From the NCBI GenBank assembly GCA_949316235.1, contig OX438744.1, positions 2,666,001 to 2,730,000 on the forward strand: a stretch of DNA of 64,000 bases, in the 5' to 3' direction. Origin of the DNA: Oegoconia quadripuncta (Eukaryota; Arthropoda; Insecta; Lepidoptera; Autostichidae). The translations under genes and the position numbers were made by a program. Positions within the stretch are counted from its first letter, which is position 1, and each line of letters begins with the position of its first letter. Positions 1 to 10,982 of this stretch are shown here, piece by piece. The notes beneath the pieces are model-generated. The model was given only the letters and a program-made list of their open reading frames with translations. It ran no database searches and was not told the DNA's origin.

Positions 1-231
1 CGGTAATTCAACAAGAATTTACTAACATGAGTATAATGGATAAAACCTCGACAGCGTTTTGTTTTTCTATTCTGCGGGCGCCATCTTGGATTTTTTTTAA
101 TAAAACTATGACACTCTGGGGGTACAAAATGCATCCGACGACACCGTACACTTCAAAATTATATACATAGTCACATATATACATACACCCTGAATAATAA
201 ATAATACGAGGATAAAAACTTCTTCTTCGAA

Positions 232-517
232 ATTCTTCCATCGAAATTCAAGACGTACCGCAGGATATCACCCGCACTTAGTTGACGTGCCATTTATAAG
301 GACCAAGCGTTTTAGGTCTTCGTTTCTCATGCGCACGGCTAAGGAGTGGAACGCATTGCCTCCGTCTGTGTTTCCAATCGCATATAACCCGCAGCTCTTT
401 AAAGTCAGGTTAAATAGGCATCTTCTGGGAAAGCTCGTTCCATCGTAGACCTTATCTCGACATTAGTCCAGATTAAGGTCAAGATCGATCCCATTCTAAT
501 TAAAAAAAAAAAAAAAA
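232..517 (+). mobile_element. LINE-K 3' end (5'-truncated)
   Basis: An open frame from 242 to the stop at 448 reads like the C-terminus of a non-LTR retrotransposon ORF2, with RTKRF, MRTAKEWNALP and FPIAYNPQLFK followed by NRHLLG. It ends in a poly(A) run at 501-517. Related tails in this window lie at 5165, 25345, 52630 and, reversed, 38795. I use the name LINE-K for this family. The frame is short because the copy is truncated. Confidence 0.75.
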
Positions 518-1215
518 CAAAACTCTCGCCCCAGACGCATTCAAGATCACAATACTGTTGGGCGCATGTTTAACATAACGTTCAGTTAGGGTTTGCATCG
601 CGTCATTTCTGACACGTTGTTTCTGACCGACTGTAAGAAATCGGTTAAAACTGGTGATCTATATTTCTCTGCAATTCAGCATAAAATTGAGTGATCAATA
701 TATACGTTAGACGCCATTTTATTTAGGTAATAATAATCAATGCTTGCTTCTCTTATAGAATAAAGTATGATTTTACGGTAAGTGAATCATTTTTTTTTTA
801 ATAAGTTTAATTCTACACACTAGTAAGCAGATAACGTATAGGTAAGTGACAGCCCTGACGATTTCTGCAGGTCTACAGCGAAGCGTTGGAGGCTAGAGGG
901 GAAGTAGGTATTTATAACGGTAGATTTTGCGCATGCGTAAAAGAGATTCACATTATTACCTATCCTCCCTATTTGAGCAGTGCAGGACGTGTTTCCACCT
1001 CCATGCTCTTCCCACTGCCAATCTAAATGATTATTTATTTTATATCAATATTATTTATAACAAAATTAGTTAGCAAAATATAAAATCAAAATTTATACCT
1101 AGAACAAAGTTAAGATGACAGGGTAGGGATTCAGCAAAGCTATTGATTTTTTTTTTTTACCGATTTGAAGTAGTTAAGGTATATTATTTTAGTAGTAAAG
1201 CTATTAAAATAATAT
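518..1215. other. No recognisable feature
   Basis: AT-rich intergenic sequence. I see no coding frame, repeat or RNA that I can support. Confidence 0.5.
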
Positions 1216-1335
1216 ATCTTAAATCAATCAATCAATCTCTTTATTGTACAATTAATAGATAGCACAAAAAGGCTGCCTTATCGCTAACAGCAATCACTTG
1301 CATGCAAACCTTAGGGTAAAGATACAAGCTACCAG
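1216..1335 (-). mobile_element. RTE-like retroposon 3' tail
   Basis: Read on the minus strand this ends with a cytosine-poor tail, TTGTACAATAAAGAG, followed by (GATT)n. The preceding GATAAGGCAGCC is the decayed form of the GATAAGGCCGCC motif seen in the tails at 17985, 36986 and 53886. Confidence 0.5.
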
Positions 1336-1493
1336 TAGATGAGGTTTGCACTAATAGTAACAATACCGGTGTATTTTTATAGTTGTAATTATTATATGAC
1401 GTAAAGATTAAAATATATGTAATATGTTAATAAATAAAATTGATTGTCATTAAAATAAAAATTATTCATTCATTATTATTTTTTAATTCATTC

Positions 1494-1575
1494 ATTATTC
1501 GCTGGATGCAGGGCGCTTCGAACCGGTTGCTTTGAAAATTTATGGGGTAGGCCTATGTTCAGCAGTGAACGTTCT
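1494..1575 (+). mobile_element. Retroposon 3' end fragment
   Basis: It contains GGGGTAGGCCTATGTTCAGC followed by AGTGAAC, a 3'-end motif common to RTE-type elements in moths. A sister fragment lies at 51395-51465. It is short and diverged. Confidence 0.45.
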
Positions 1576-1649
1576 GTAACTATACTCACTGTACTGTAAG
1601 TGTACTCGCTGTCTACTTTTACGTTACCTCATCTATTTGTCTCCTTACA

Positions 1650-1775
1650 GAGGTTTGCTGGAAGAGATCTCTTATAGAGATAAGCTCGCCTTTTGTATAT
1701 TTTAATATTCTCCTGTTTTTTTTGTTTTGTTTGACGTGTATGCTTATATACAATAAAGTGTTAAATACATAAATA
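1650..1775 (+). mobile_element. RTE-like retroposon 3' tail
   Basis: The sequence has GCTGGAAGAGATCTCT, then GATAAGCTCGCC, then a T-rich stretch and CAATAAAGTG. This is the same tail family as 16532, 36986 and 53886. Confidence 0.6.
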
Positions 1776-2325
1776 CTTTCTTTATCAAGATAAAAAACCC
1801 TACTTTAATCCAGCGAACTTTGTACCTATATCCCAAGCTTCATCGATATCAATTCATCCCTTTCACAGTGATTGAGCAACAAACTACATCCAAATTTTTG
1901 CATTTATAATATTAGTTAGATGAGATAAAAAAAAAACAAAGGACACAAAGCAAAGGAGTATACAAGTAATAAACACGACGTAGATGTATCACTGCTTTAA
2001 GATATACTGTGGCACAGCAAGGTTTGCCAATGATCACGAATATTCCCGATATAGACTCGCAAATGCTTTGTGTTAAAAGAAGTCTGCGTTCGTGCAATGG
2101 ACAGAAATTGGATAAGTTTCAAATGCAACTGAATTTTTAGATTTGAAAGGCAGAGCCGGAAGAGATTAGGGTCCTAACAACGCAACGTTCAGTTTTTTCA
2201 CGTTGGTACCAGAGGTATAAAAGAAATGTTACAAATGGAGCCCGCAGAATAGTGACTTTGTAGCGGCGTCAATAAATCCGCGATCGAGCGAACATGGGAA
2301 ATCCTTCATGGGAATGTGAAATGAA
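1776..2325. other. No recognisable feature
   Basis: Non-coding, AT-rich. The longest open frame (61 codons, minus strand) has no recognisable motif. Confidence 0.5.
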
Positions 2326-2835
2326 AATCATTTATTCATGTAGGCAATACAATATGCACTTATGAACGTCACTTGTTTTTTAAACTACCACTAGCTCGGA
2401 ACGCGACCACTACTGAGTAGAGCTAGCGAGAAACTCAAGAGGGTTTGTCTATTTTCAATCAGTCATTTACAATCTAGAAAGGTTACCTACAACAATTTTT
2501 ATATTTCGTGTAGTGGAGCCGTTTAATCCCATGGATTACTATTATTATTAATGTAGTCTGAAATTTTGTAACATCCCTTTTTACATAATTTTTGTTTTAT
2601 AATTAGTTTAAATTTATTAAGCGGAAAACTCTGTATATCCATGGGAACCTTGTTGTAGAAGCGCACACATTGACCTCTGAATGACTTGCTAACTTTACTA
2701 AGTCTACTAAAAGGTACAGCTAATTGATTTTTGTTCCTTGTATTGACATTATGTCGGTCACAATTTTTCTCGAATGAATATATATTTCTCTTAACGTATA
2801 CAAGATTTTCGTATATGTATATTGTGGCGTAAATG
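2326..2835 (-). mobile_element. LINE-J 3' end (Jockey-like), 5'-truncated
   Basis: On the minus strand a short frame reads SFRGQCVRFYNKVPMDIQ followed by PLNKFK and a lysine-rich end. This is the C-terminus of the Jockey-like family I call LINE-J, seen most complete at 49110-50115. The rest is its 3' UTR, which contains GAGTTTCTCGC. The copy is old and carries stops. Confidence 0.65.
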
Positions 2836-3069
2836 TTAAAATATTAATTTCTTAAAATATTTGTCTTATTATATCTCTTGACCTTGGTTTATAGATTGCA
2901 CACAAATCAGATCATAGGAGTCGATGATGTTCAGGTCATACCCTTGGGTACAATACAATATACATTTACAGCCTATTAAAGACCACATGGATTTGCCCCA
3001 ATCGCCTCGCTGGGAAACGTTTTTGGGAGCTCCGCACCAATAACGAGCCTACTACTGATGAGGTCAAAG

Positions 3070-3362
3070 ATATCAAAAAACATTCACAACAAATGGGGTG
3101 GTCAATGATATCCCAAAGAGAAGCGTTTGAGTGTTCCAAATATTATAAGTTCAATTCCTGAAATAACATCCTTGGTACACTTTTTGAAATAAACATTCAT
3201 GCTTACGTGACAGGGTGTGAGCCCATCGCCGTTAAAACGTTCAAGTCTATAGATTGTTTTTGGTGAAAAGTTCCTTAGTCACGTTTTACGGCACCCGCGG
3301 GAAGAGATGGGCTGGTTCTACTCTTTTATTTACGAAACCACACGGCACTAATCTAACTATTT
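3070..3362 (-). repeat. Dispersed repeat V, reverse copy
   Basis: The minus strand matches 29880-30105. Shared blocks are a stretch with CATCTCTTCCCG and GGTGCCGTAAAA, then TAGACTTG, GGCGATGGGCTCACACCCTG, and further on GGGATATCATTGACCACCCC. It is probably the 3' part of a retroposon, but the class is not certain. Confidence 0.55.
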
Positions 3363-3389
3363 TAAATGGGAAAGTTCGAATGTTTGTTT

Positions 3390-3500
3390 GTTTGTTGTTC
3401 AATCAGGGCGAAACGGCTGAACGGCTTTAGATGAAATTTCGTATATAACTAAAATATACCCTGGATATTCTATTTTTATTCCGATAAAGTGAATTATTCC
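3390..3500 (+). repeat. Dispersed repeat W
   Basis: The block is GTTTGTTTGTTTG, then CGAAACGGCTGAACGG, then GATGAAATTTCGTATATA and CCGCGG. This is a very common arthropod dispersed repeat. Other pieces here lie at 4560-4712, 6770-6805 and 7590-7730. I do not assign a class. Confidence 0.55.
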
Positions 3501-4555
3501 GCGGTATAAACAAATTAAACATATTTTGTCATTTTATATTTTTGAAAAATTCTCTTGAGATAAATCTATACTAGGGTGTGCGAAGATGAACTCCCTTGGT
3601 AAATTTTAAAGATATCTTCACTGGTACGGAACCCAAGTGGAGCAAAACGTCAAGTGAGCAACCCACAAGATCTATGTTGAAATGACGTGAAAAGCATGAT
3701 AGAGGACCATCTTAGTGCTGGCGTATGATGGATTGTCCATCCCGTGATATTGTCACATACCGAGTCCGCTTTATATACCGAATCATCTATCTTGAAGATA
3801 TATTGATTTCCGCTGAAAGTAGTTATATTCGTGGGTATATGTGGTGTACACCAGATGAGTTTGACGTCACGATCACATCAAGAGAATGACAAACTAGGCC
3901 GACTGGTTGCTCTATAGATTTATATCGCTTTGAGCTATTATTTGATTGTTTATTAATGATATAATCATATGAAATGATATTTAGTTTTTAAACCTATAGT
4001 TCCGTATATATGACGACCTGTCAGATGTGCCTAATAGTTAGAAAACCCGAATGCTATACGTGGCTATACGGACATATGAATACGGACACGTATACAAGGG
4101 ACAGGTGTACTCAGGGATAGGTTCTTACCCACATTTAATGGAAATCGGTTAATTGTTTGATAGATATGACAGATAAGCATTTATTTGCATCCATATACAC
4201 ACACATAACAAATTTTACACGTGAAAAATACAACTGAAACAATAAAACACAAGTACAAAAACAACAAATATTATGTGTGTGCCGCAGTATACAAAAAGGC
4301 TACAGCTCAGTGTATGGATTTGCCCTGAAACCTGAAACCTGCTGAAACCTGAGGGTTGGTCGTAGGACAAATGGAATATTGAAACGTGTTTGGTGTTATC
4401 AAAATAAAAACTAACGTTATTGGTAAATGAATATAGTGTAAGATTATTCCCGTAACATATTGGATTCAATTAATATTTGGATGATTGGTTTAACTGGATG
4501 ATGTAATCATTTGTTTTCTAGAGGTTTTTCTAAATTTTCAATCCCAACTAAATTT
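3501..4555. other. No recognisable feature
   Basis: Non-coding. The 84-codon minus-strand frame at 4215-4469 has no recognisable domain and biased composition, so I do not call it a gene. Confidence 0.45.
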
Positions 4556-4559
4556 TATA

Positions 4560-4712
4560 AATGCGAAAATTTGTGTGTGTATGTTTGTTACCTCTCACGC
4601 CTAAACATCTGGACAGATTTGGTTGGTAGACAGATTTATACTCGGATTAACACATAGGCTACTTTTTATCTCGGAAAAGTGACTGGTTCCTATAGGATAG
4701 GTATTATTAGTG
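4560..4712 (+). repeat. Dispersed repeat W
   Basis: It starts ATAAATGCGAAAATTTGTGTG and continues with CATCTGGACAGATTTGG, then CATAGGCTACTTTTTATCTC. This is the longer 5' form of repeat W, directly upstream of a SINE-A copy. Confidence 0.5.
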
Positions 4713-4721
4713 GAAATTAGT

Positions 4722-4997
4722 GACGACCTGTTTGGTGTAGTGGTTAAAAATTCTGACTGCTATACCAAAAGGTCGCGGGTTCGAATCCCGCGAGGGGCAT
4801 AAGTTTGTATGATGAATACAGACATTGTGTTCCCGAGTTATGGATGTTTTTCATTTATATATGTATTTTACAAGAAAAAATGTATTAGTGTTGTGTATCA
4901 ACCTTCTGGTATCCACAACACAAGTCTAGTTGCTCAATGTGGAACTAGATGGCGCTGTCTGTATATGTCCAAGGATATTATTATTATAACAAAATGT
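4722..4997 (+). mobile_element. SINE-A, near full length (tRNA-derived)
   Basis: I define SINE-A here. The head is tRNA-like, with an A box in TTTGGTGTAGTGGTTA and a B box in GGTTCGAATCCC. Then come GATGAATACAGAC, ATGGATGTTTTTCATTTATA, GTATCCACAACACAAG, GGAACTAGATGGCGCTGT and a (TTA)n tail. Length is about 275 bp. Internal Pol III promoter boxes are present, but it is a retroposon, not a tRNA gene. Confidence 0.85.
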
Positions 4998-5164
4998 ATC
5001 CAATTTTTTTTTTATACATGTTGCTTGCTGCTTGTGTTACTTTCTATTTAATTGGCTGTTTTGTAGTTCTAACAATGTAATAACATAATTATGTTTACTG
5101 CTGTGTATCTCTTGAGTGTTGTACACGTCTATTGTTGGTACATATATCAGATCAGATATTACTG

Positions 5165-5321
5165 ATGGAATTCCGACACTTACAACCTTGGCATCTTCAA
5201 GTCTAGAGTGAATAGGCATTTACTGGGTGCGCGTGATACATCTTCGGCTACATCGTCACTTTCCATCAGGTGAGATTGTAGAAAAACGCGAAACCAGTTT
5301 TTAATAAAAAAAAAAAAAACT
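5165..5321 (+). mobile_element. LINE-K 3' tail
   Basis: The reading GACACTTACAACCTTGG, then CTAGAGTGAATAGGCATTTA, CTGGGTGCGCGTGATACATC and CATCAGGTGAGATTG, then a poly(A), is near-identical to 25435-25585 and 52877-53000. Confidence 0.75.
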
Positions 5322-5387
5322 TGACCCTGTTTGTTATTATGAGTAATATGTGTACTGTTGGAGTGTCTTATTAAATGATTAAGTTTC

Positions 5388-5646
5388 TTTTTTTATGCAC
5401 AACTGGTTGGTACTAGACCTCAATCACGCCTGATGTTAAGTGAAGATGAGGTCTAAGGTGGAAGCGTACTGACCCGGAAACCCCAACACATTTGGATGAC
5501 TGGCTATCTTGTCAATGACAACCGGAACACAACAATGCTATTAACATTGCTGTTTGGCGACAGATTTAAATAAGATGGTGGTAGCTAGTCTGACGGACAT
5601 TTAAAATGCCCTACCACCAACCAAACCGAGTAGGTACTTAAACTAA
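5388..5646 (-). mobile_element. SINE-C, 5'-truncated
   Basis: I define SINE-C by the full copies at 7928, 27500, 37571, 40547 and 45540. The head is tRNA-like (CGTGGCTCAATGTAAACA, then GGTTCGATCCC). The body has TGGTTGGTGGTAGGGCATTT, CTAGCTACCACCATCTTATC and GTGTTCCGGTTGTCAGAGAT, and the end is an A-rich tail. This minus-strand copy lacks the tRNA head. Confidence 0.8.
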
Positions 5647-6047
5647 ACAAGAATTGCAGTATCAGTAAATAGTTGCCGACGTATAAATTTTCGAAGAATC
5701 GAGTGTCGTAGTCGAGTATAGAAAACCGTTTAAGACACACAGCTTCACAGTCATGTTGCATTTAAGGTGGTTCCTTGGGGACGGAAGCAATCTCCGTTAT
5801 CGTGTAAAAGCACCGTGTACACGCTCGGGTCATGCTTCGAGAGTTTAAGTCTGTCACATGGGAGCAGTAATCGTTATGCCGATGCAAAACTCTCGAAAAC
5901 TCCTTCATATAGCATCTAATTTACTTTTAACAGCGATACAATAAAGAAAAAATTAAAAAATACGGTTATAAATGCTCCGTCCTATCCATCCTGCTCGCTT
6001 GCTAAGTTCTCTTTCGCACTAGCGTTCATCATGGAAGTATTCAAAAT
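5647..6047. other. No recognisable feature
   Basis: Non-coding sequence between two retroposons. Nothing supported. Confidence 0.5.
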
Positions 6048-6640
6048 CAAAAATGTTTTTATTTCGTAAGTTATAAGAATAACATTTGAAATCGTCAGAT
6101 CGTCGATACAGTTATCGCTTATTCACAAGGCAGTCTCCCCAGAGAAGAACGAGCAAGAAACTCCGGGGTTGCTCTTTTTAAATAAGTCAATACAAATACA
6201 ATTTGAAATACCTAATTGTAAAATTTATGATTCGACAAAGAAAAATAAGAATAAAATATATTGGATAATGCTGAGCGGTTCATGTCCACGCATTCTTATC
6301 ATCCAGATAGTCATAAATTTTATAATAGCCTTTGGCACATAGTTTCCGTTTAAATTTAATTTATTTTTAATTATTTTAAATTTATTTATTTAAAGGCAAA
6401 TTTTGAATGTCAACCGGAACCTTATTGTAAAAGCGTACACATTGTCCCTTGAACGACTTAGTGACTTTGTGTAAGCGGCTGCTATGTACAGCAAGTTTAT
6501 TCTGACGCCGTATGGTTTTTCGCACAAGGAATGTGTTGACCAATAGAGTATCGGAACTATGATGTTGCGAACTACATTTCCTCGCTCGTTTGTATTTCGA
6601 AGAACCGGTTAAACCAGTTTCGACTGGATTTAGCTTTCAC
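6048..6640 (-). mobile_element. LINE-J 3' end, 5'-truncated
   Basis: The minus strand encodes KSFKGQCVRFYNKVPVDI with the LINE-J 3' UTR downstream (GAGTTTCTTGCTCGTTCTTC and CTTACGAAATAAAAACA). Closely related copies lie at 37194, 41112 and 51080. Confidence 0.75.
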
Positions 6641-6654
6641 CACAGATAAAATAA

Positions 6655-6767
6655 AATATATTAATTAATATTTCGGACACTTTACACCAATCATCTAGTC
6701 CCAAACTAAGCAAAGCTTGTACTATGGATACTAGATAACGGATACACATACATAAATCAAATTATTA
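6655..6767 (-). mobile_element. SINE-B, 5'-truncated
   Basis: I define SINE-B by the full copy at 53632-53866. The head is tRNA-like (GTGTAGTGGATAGTGACCCT, then GGTTCGAATCCCGCGACGGG). The body has CCGTTATCTGGTATCCATAG and TTAGTTTGGGACTGGATGAT, and the tail is (TTTA)n. This copy keeps only the 3' half. Confidence 0.75.
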
Positions 6768-6805
6768 TAAATGCGAAAGTTTGGATGTTTATTTGTTTAT
6801 TAGAA

Positions 6806-6868
6806 CTGTGGAACTAGATGGCGCTGTGTGTATGTCTAAGGATATTTATTATTATTATTATTATTTGT
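6806..6868 (+). mobile_element. SINE-A 3' tip
   Basis: GTGGAACTAGATGGCGCTGT and a (TTA)n tail only, in the middle of other repeats. Confidence 0.6.
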
Positions 6869-6869
6869 T

Positions 6870-7450
6870 GCTCAAGTTCGGTTCGGTTTGGTTGGTGGTA
6901 GGCCATTTTAAATGTCCGCCTGGCTAGCTACCACCATCTTATCAAAATCCGCCGCCAAGCAGCAATGTTAATAGCATTGTTAAGAACAAGAATCGTTTAT
7001 TTGACCCATTTAGCGACACACATATTATTATTACATGATATGTGAAAATATACACATTGAAATTGGGACCGAGTGAGATTTTTATCTCGACCAGTACGGC
7101 GATCGGGCCACGGGCAAATCAAATTGCCCGTAGTCCTATCAGTAGTACAAAGGGCAACTTCATTTACCCGATAGTTCTATTAAAGTGTGTAAATTCTCTT
7201 TGTATGTAAACTTCATGCAGGAAAATTGTTTAAAATGAAAAATAAATCCGGATTTATAAAAGTAGTACACAAAATGGTTTCATGTAATAGGATAGGTACT
7301 CCTGTCTTGTGTGTTGTGTTCCGGTTGTCAGAGATAAGATTGCCAGTCCTCCAAATGTGTTGGGGTTTCCGGGTCAGTACGCTTCCACCTTCGACATCAT
7401 CTTCACTTAACATCAGGTGTGATTGAGGTCAAGTACAAACCCGTTGTGCG
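6870..7450 (+). mobile_element. SINE-C split by an insertion
   Basis: The 5' body (GGTTGGTGGTAGGCCATTTT to GCATTGTT near 6982) and the 3' body (GTGTTCCGGTTGTCAGAGAT from about 7315 to the poly(A) at 7450) are co-linear parts of one SINE-C. About 320 bp lie between them. The tRNA head is missing. Confidence 0.7.
6983..7310 (-). mobile_element. Unknown retroposon tail inside SINE-C
   Basis: This is the foreign segment that splits the SINE-C above. On the minus strand it finishes TGGGTCAAATAAACGATTCT TGTTC, which looks like a LINE 3' end with a polyadenylation-like AATAAA. I cannot name the family and see no clear target duplication. Confidence 0.4.
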
Positions 7451-7545
7451 TAAAAAAAAAACTATTATATATGAAAACAGTATCTCAAGTGTCCAATGAA
7501 GCAAACAAACAAACTATTCTTTATTGCACAACAATAATACCCTAC
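7451..7545 (-). mobile_element. RTE-like tail abutting SINE-C
   Basis: The minus strand ends TTGTGCAATAAAGAATAG plus TTTGTTTGTTTGC, an RTE-like 3' tail. The same sequence, joined at the same point to a SINE-C poly(A), recurs at 27793-27890. Confidence 0.6.
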
Positions 7546-7589
7546 GAATACCCTAATAAAGTACGAACTCGTCTTGCATAAAATTAAAA

Positions 7590-7730
7590 AAATTAAAAAA
7601 ACAGCACGGCGAAACAGATAAACGGATTTGGATGAAATTTAGTATATAGGTAGAATATACCCTGAATTAAGACTTAGGATATTTTTGTAAAGGAAAGTTC
7701 CCGCGGGATAAACAAATTTCCGCGATAAAA
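7590..7730 (+). repeat. Dispersed repeat W
   Basis: It has ACGGCGAAACAGATAAACGG, then GGATGAAATTTAGTATATAG, then TTCCCGCGGGATAAACAAAT. Class unknown. Confidence 0.55.
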
Positions 7731-7754
7731 TTATTCCACGCAGGCGAATGTATT

Positions 7755-7876
7755 TATATAAACATTAATGACTCGGGAATAAATGTTCGTATTCATCACA
7801 CAAACATTTACCCCTCGCGGGATTCGAACCCGTTGGTTTCGTAGACACGGTCACTATCCACTACACCAATCTATTA
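7755..7876 (-). mobile_element. SINE-B head and middle
   Basis: The minus strand reads the SINE-B tRNA-like head (GTGTAGTGGATAGTGACC and GGTTCGAATCCCGCGAGGGG), then ATGAATACGAACATTTATTC. The 3' half is absent. Confidence 0.7.
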
Positions 7877-7927
7877 TCTGGATGACAAAATCATAGTCGT
7901 TTTGAGGTTTGCAAAATTTTCAATTTT

Positions 7928-8270
7928 TTTTTTTTTTTTTATGCATAACGGATTGGTACTTGACCTCAATCGCACCTGATGTTAAGTGAAGATGAGGTCG
8001 AAGATGGAAGCGTACTGACCCGGAAACCCCATCTTATTTGGGGGACTGGCTATCTTATCTCTGACAACCGGAACACGACAATGCTATTAACATTGCTGCT
8101 TGGCGGCAGATTTAGATAAGATGGTGATAGCTAGCCAGACAGACATTTAAAATGCCCTACCACCAACCAAACCGAGTACTTAAACATGTACCCCGCTTGG
8201 GATCGAACCCGCGACCTCCGAATCGTAAACCCAATGTTGTTTACATTGAGCCACGGAGGCGGAGGCGGAT
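7928..8270 (-). mobile_element. SINE-C, full length
   Basis: A complete minus-strand copy of about 340 bp runs from the tRNA-like head (GTGGCTCAATGTAAACAACA and GGTTCGATCCC) to a poly(A) tail at 7928-7940. Confidence 0.85.
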
Positions 8271-8559
8271 TTTCAAATTGTATTTAATAAATACAGGTTC
8301 TTAACTTGTATATTCTTTCTATGTGTAAAAACCCAATCACATGGTCCGTTAATTCGTATCAACAGTGAAATCTGGCGGTTTGCTGGAATTTCACGAATCC
8401 CATTTCCCTTTTGTATACATACGAAGGTGGATTCGAATGTAATTGTTTTAATTAACGCATTCTGTTGTATTGATGGTTGGGTGCTTGGTGACTATACAAG
8501 GGGTGAGTAACAGTACTTTTTCTCAAACACGCTTAGAAATTTACGCGTTTTTTTGTTTT

Positions 8560-8830
8560 TTTTTTTTTATATGAGAGGGCGGCAAACGACCATGCGTGTC
8601 ACCTGATGGAAAGCAATCACCGCCGCCCATGGACAACCGCAACACCAAAAGGGTCACAAATGCGCTGCCGGCCTTTAAGGAAAGTGTAGGCTCGTTTCTT
8701 GAAGGTTCTTGAAGGTTCCAATGTCGTACTCGTTCGGGAATACCGCTGCAGGAAGTCCGTTCCACAGGGTGGTCGTACGTGGTAGGAAGTATCTTGAGAA
8801 ACGTACAGTGGTATCCAGGTGATGTAGATG
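8560..8830 (-). mobile_element. LINE 3' end (TTLWNGLPAAVFP type)
   Basis: On the minus strand, residues FSRYFLPRTTTLWNGLPAAV, then FPNEYDIGTFKNL, are a LINE ORF2 C-terminus. The 3' UTR then has GGTGATTGCTTTCCATCAGG and a poly(A). It abuts the next LINE head to head at 8830. Confidence 0.7.
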
Positions 8831-9285
8831 AAGTTCAAAAGGTATAAAATTCTTCCGTTACCTTGTATGTACATAAAAGACTCGTGTCATTTTGTGAAAG
8901 TCAATTTTAAATATTCTAATAAGCGTAGTGAGACTAGTGATAGACATACAAGGGCACAATACTGTAACCTATTGTATAAACCTCCTTACCGCAAATACGT
9001 TTATGAAAATAATCTTTATAACATGTGTATAATATTGTATAACAATCTGCCGGACGAAATAAAATTAGTTAATGACAAAATGTTTAAAATTCGATTGATA
9101 CAATGGCTTCAGGCAAAGTGTTTCTATGATGTTAAGGAATATTTAAATATCTGAATGCTATGTAAAGTGTCACAAATCATATTTTGCACATCTGCATGCA
9201 GATTGAATACATGATTCCTAAATTTCTTATCAGACCTTGTAAACTGTATTCTGGCAAATAAATAATTTCTTTCTTTCTTTCTTTC
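8831..9285 (+). mobile_element. Jockey-like LINE 3' end with (CTTT)n tail
   Basis: An open frame to 9154 reads KFKRYKILPLPCMYIKDSC near its start and NNLPDEIKLVND near its end, followed by YDVKEYLNI and stop. This is a Jockey-clade ORF2 C-terminus. The 3' UTR ends GGCAAATAAATAATTTCTTT with CTTT repeats. A 46-bp piece of its own coding region (CCTATTGTATAAACCTCCTT, then CGCAAATACGTTTATGAAAA) reappears at 9290-9335, just beyond the tail. Confidence 0.7.
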
Positions 9286-9404
9286 AAAAACCTATTGTAT
9301 AAACCTCCTTGCCGCAAATACGTTTATGAAAATGGGACGGATGGACGACACTTGACTCTACAAAAGATAGCACTAAATATTTCCCAAACGGATCCTTCAA
9401 TCGA

Positions 9405-9916
9405 TAAACTATTTAATAATAATAGATAAATAAATAACAATAAATATCCTTGGACATACACACAGCGCCATCTAGTTCCACAGTAAGCAATTATAGGCTT
9501 GTGTTGTGGATACCAGATGATTGATATACTACATAATTTTTTTTTTTTTGTAAATAAAGACTTATTTTCATAATCATAATTCATTTATTTGCCTAATTAT
9601 AGGTACAGAGAAAAGATGTAAGCTATTATAAATAATGAACAACCATGATTTGCCTTTATAGCGTGCAATAATTATTAAAATTTAAAAAATTTAGATTAAA
9701 TTACTAAATAATGAAATTAAAAACAAATTAAATATAAAAGTCAAAAGTAAAAAAAGTAAAAAATTTCAGACTTCTTTCGGCTTTTATTATAAATGAAAAC
9801 ATCCATAACTCGGGTACACATATCCGTATTCACCACACAAACATGTACCCTAGCGGGATTCGAACCCGCGACTATTTGGTACAGTGGTCAGAGTTTCTAC
9901 ACTACACCAACCTTTT
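9405..9916 (-). mobile_element. SINE-A split by an insertion
   Basis: The 3' half (9405-9570) and the tRNA-like 5' half (9783-9916) of one minus-strand SINE-A are separated by about 210 bp of AT-rich sequence at 9571-9782. AGACTT occurs on both sides of the insert and may be a remnant target duplication. Confidence 0.7.
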
Positions 9917-9979
9917 CGTAGATAACCTACGTGCAGTGCAGGGGAGGGAAATATTTTTCAAGATCTTTTTTTCTTTGTG

Positions 9980-10335
9980 AATTAATATACCGGATGAGTT
10001 TTTTTAACGTAAGGAAAAAATTAGGGCATATTAGGTAAGTGAAATAGACGGTATTGGCTTAGGTAGATCAATTTCTTTTTTTTTTTCAAAACCATAATCG
10101 AATAAAGCTTTGTGTCATTTGACGGTCGCGTTTGTTGCGTACTTTTTTTTTTATGATTGACTGGTTTCGCGTTTGACCACATATCCACATAATTACATAA
10201 TCAAAATAAATAAATAAAAAACCTTGGAGAAAATATGAGGTCCAAATAAATTTTGCAGCATAAGAATTCGTAGGGACGAATCCCGCCAATCGCATATCAA
10301 TCTCCGACGATGATTTTGAAAAAAAAAACTTAAAC
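9980..10335 (+). repeat. Dispersed repeat G
   Basis: It contains CCGGATGAGTTTTTTTAACG, then AATTAGGGCATATTAGGTAA, then TGACGGTCGCGTTTG. Parts recur at 33055-33160 (reverse) and 40885-41110. Class unknown. Confidence 0.5.
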
Positions 10336-10982
10336 TACCTATGCCAACAAATAAAAAGTCACAAAAATGTCCTTCAATGCAAAATACAAAAATATGAAAA
10401 ATTCAATTTTTTAGAACTAATTCTCATATATCTCGAAAACTAAATGTGATATCGCAATATCACCAAAGCCCGTTTAGATTTGGGCTACATTTAAAAAAAA
10501 AAGCATTCGTCTATCTATGATGGTCCATCAAATTTTCCCCATTTTCACTGAGAGTGTGAAATCGCCTTGGTATTAGGGCTACGTGAGTGGTTTAGGTCTC
10601 AAAAGACGAGTATCGCTAGGGCTACAACATAGTGAATTTTATTTCGAAAAAGTAAAAAAAAATATTTTTTTTTCATATTGTTTGAAATAAATTGTGAAAT
10701 TTATTTATTTATAAGGTCTAAGGATATTTATTTATTACTATTTAATGTAATGTGCTTACGTCGCACTATTGTGGTTGAGGGATCCAAAGTAGGTACTGAT
10801 CCCACGGTAGGGAAAGGGTCGGATTATCTGATCCCGTTTTAATTTAACTTAATCTTTTTAAAGGTATCCGAAGGTAGCATTGTTATCATTTACGTTTCAT
10901 TGTTACATTATTGTTTGGGTGATTCGTTGACCAGTGGATTGGGACTGTCCCATATACATTAATACTTAGCTAAATTTAGAAC
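10336..10982. other. No recognisable gene
   Basis: Low-complexity AT runs with one short SINE-A-like tail near 10712 (GGTCTAAGGATATTTATTTA). Nothing else supported. Confidence 0.45.

Noticed and set aside
4740..4800. tRNA-like sequences with good A and B boxes (many, e.g. here, 7800, 8200, 19830, 34260, 53690)
   Set aside because: Each is the head of a SINE-A, B, C or D copy followed by the SINE body. None folds as a complete tRNA with proper acceptor stem and terminator that I can support.
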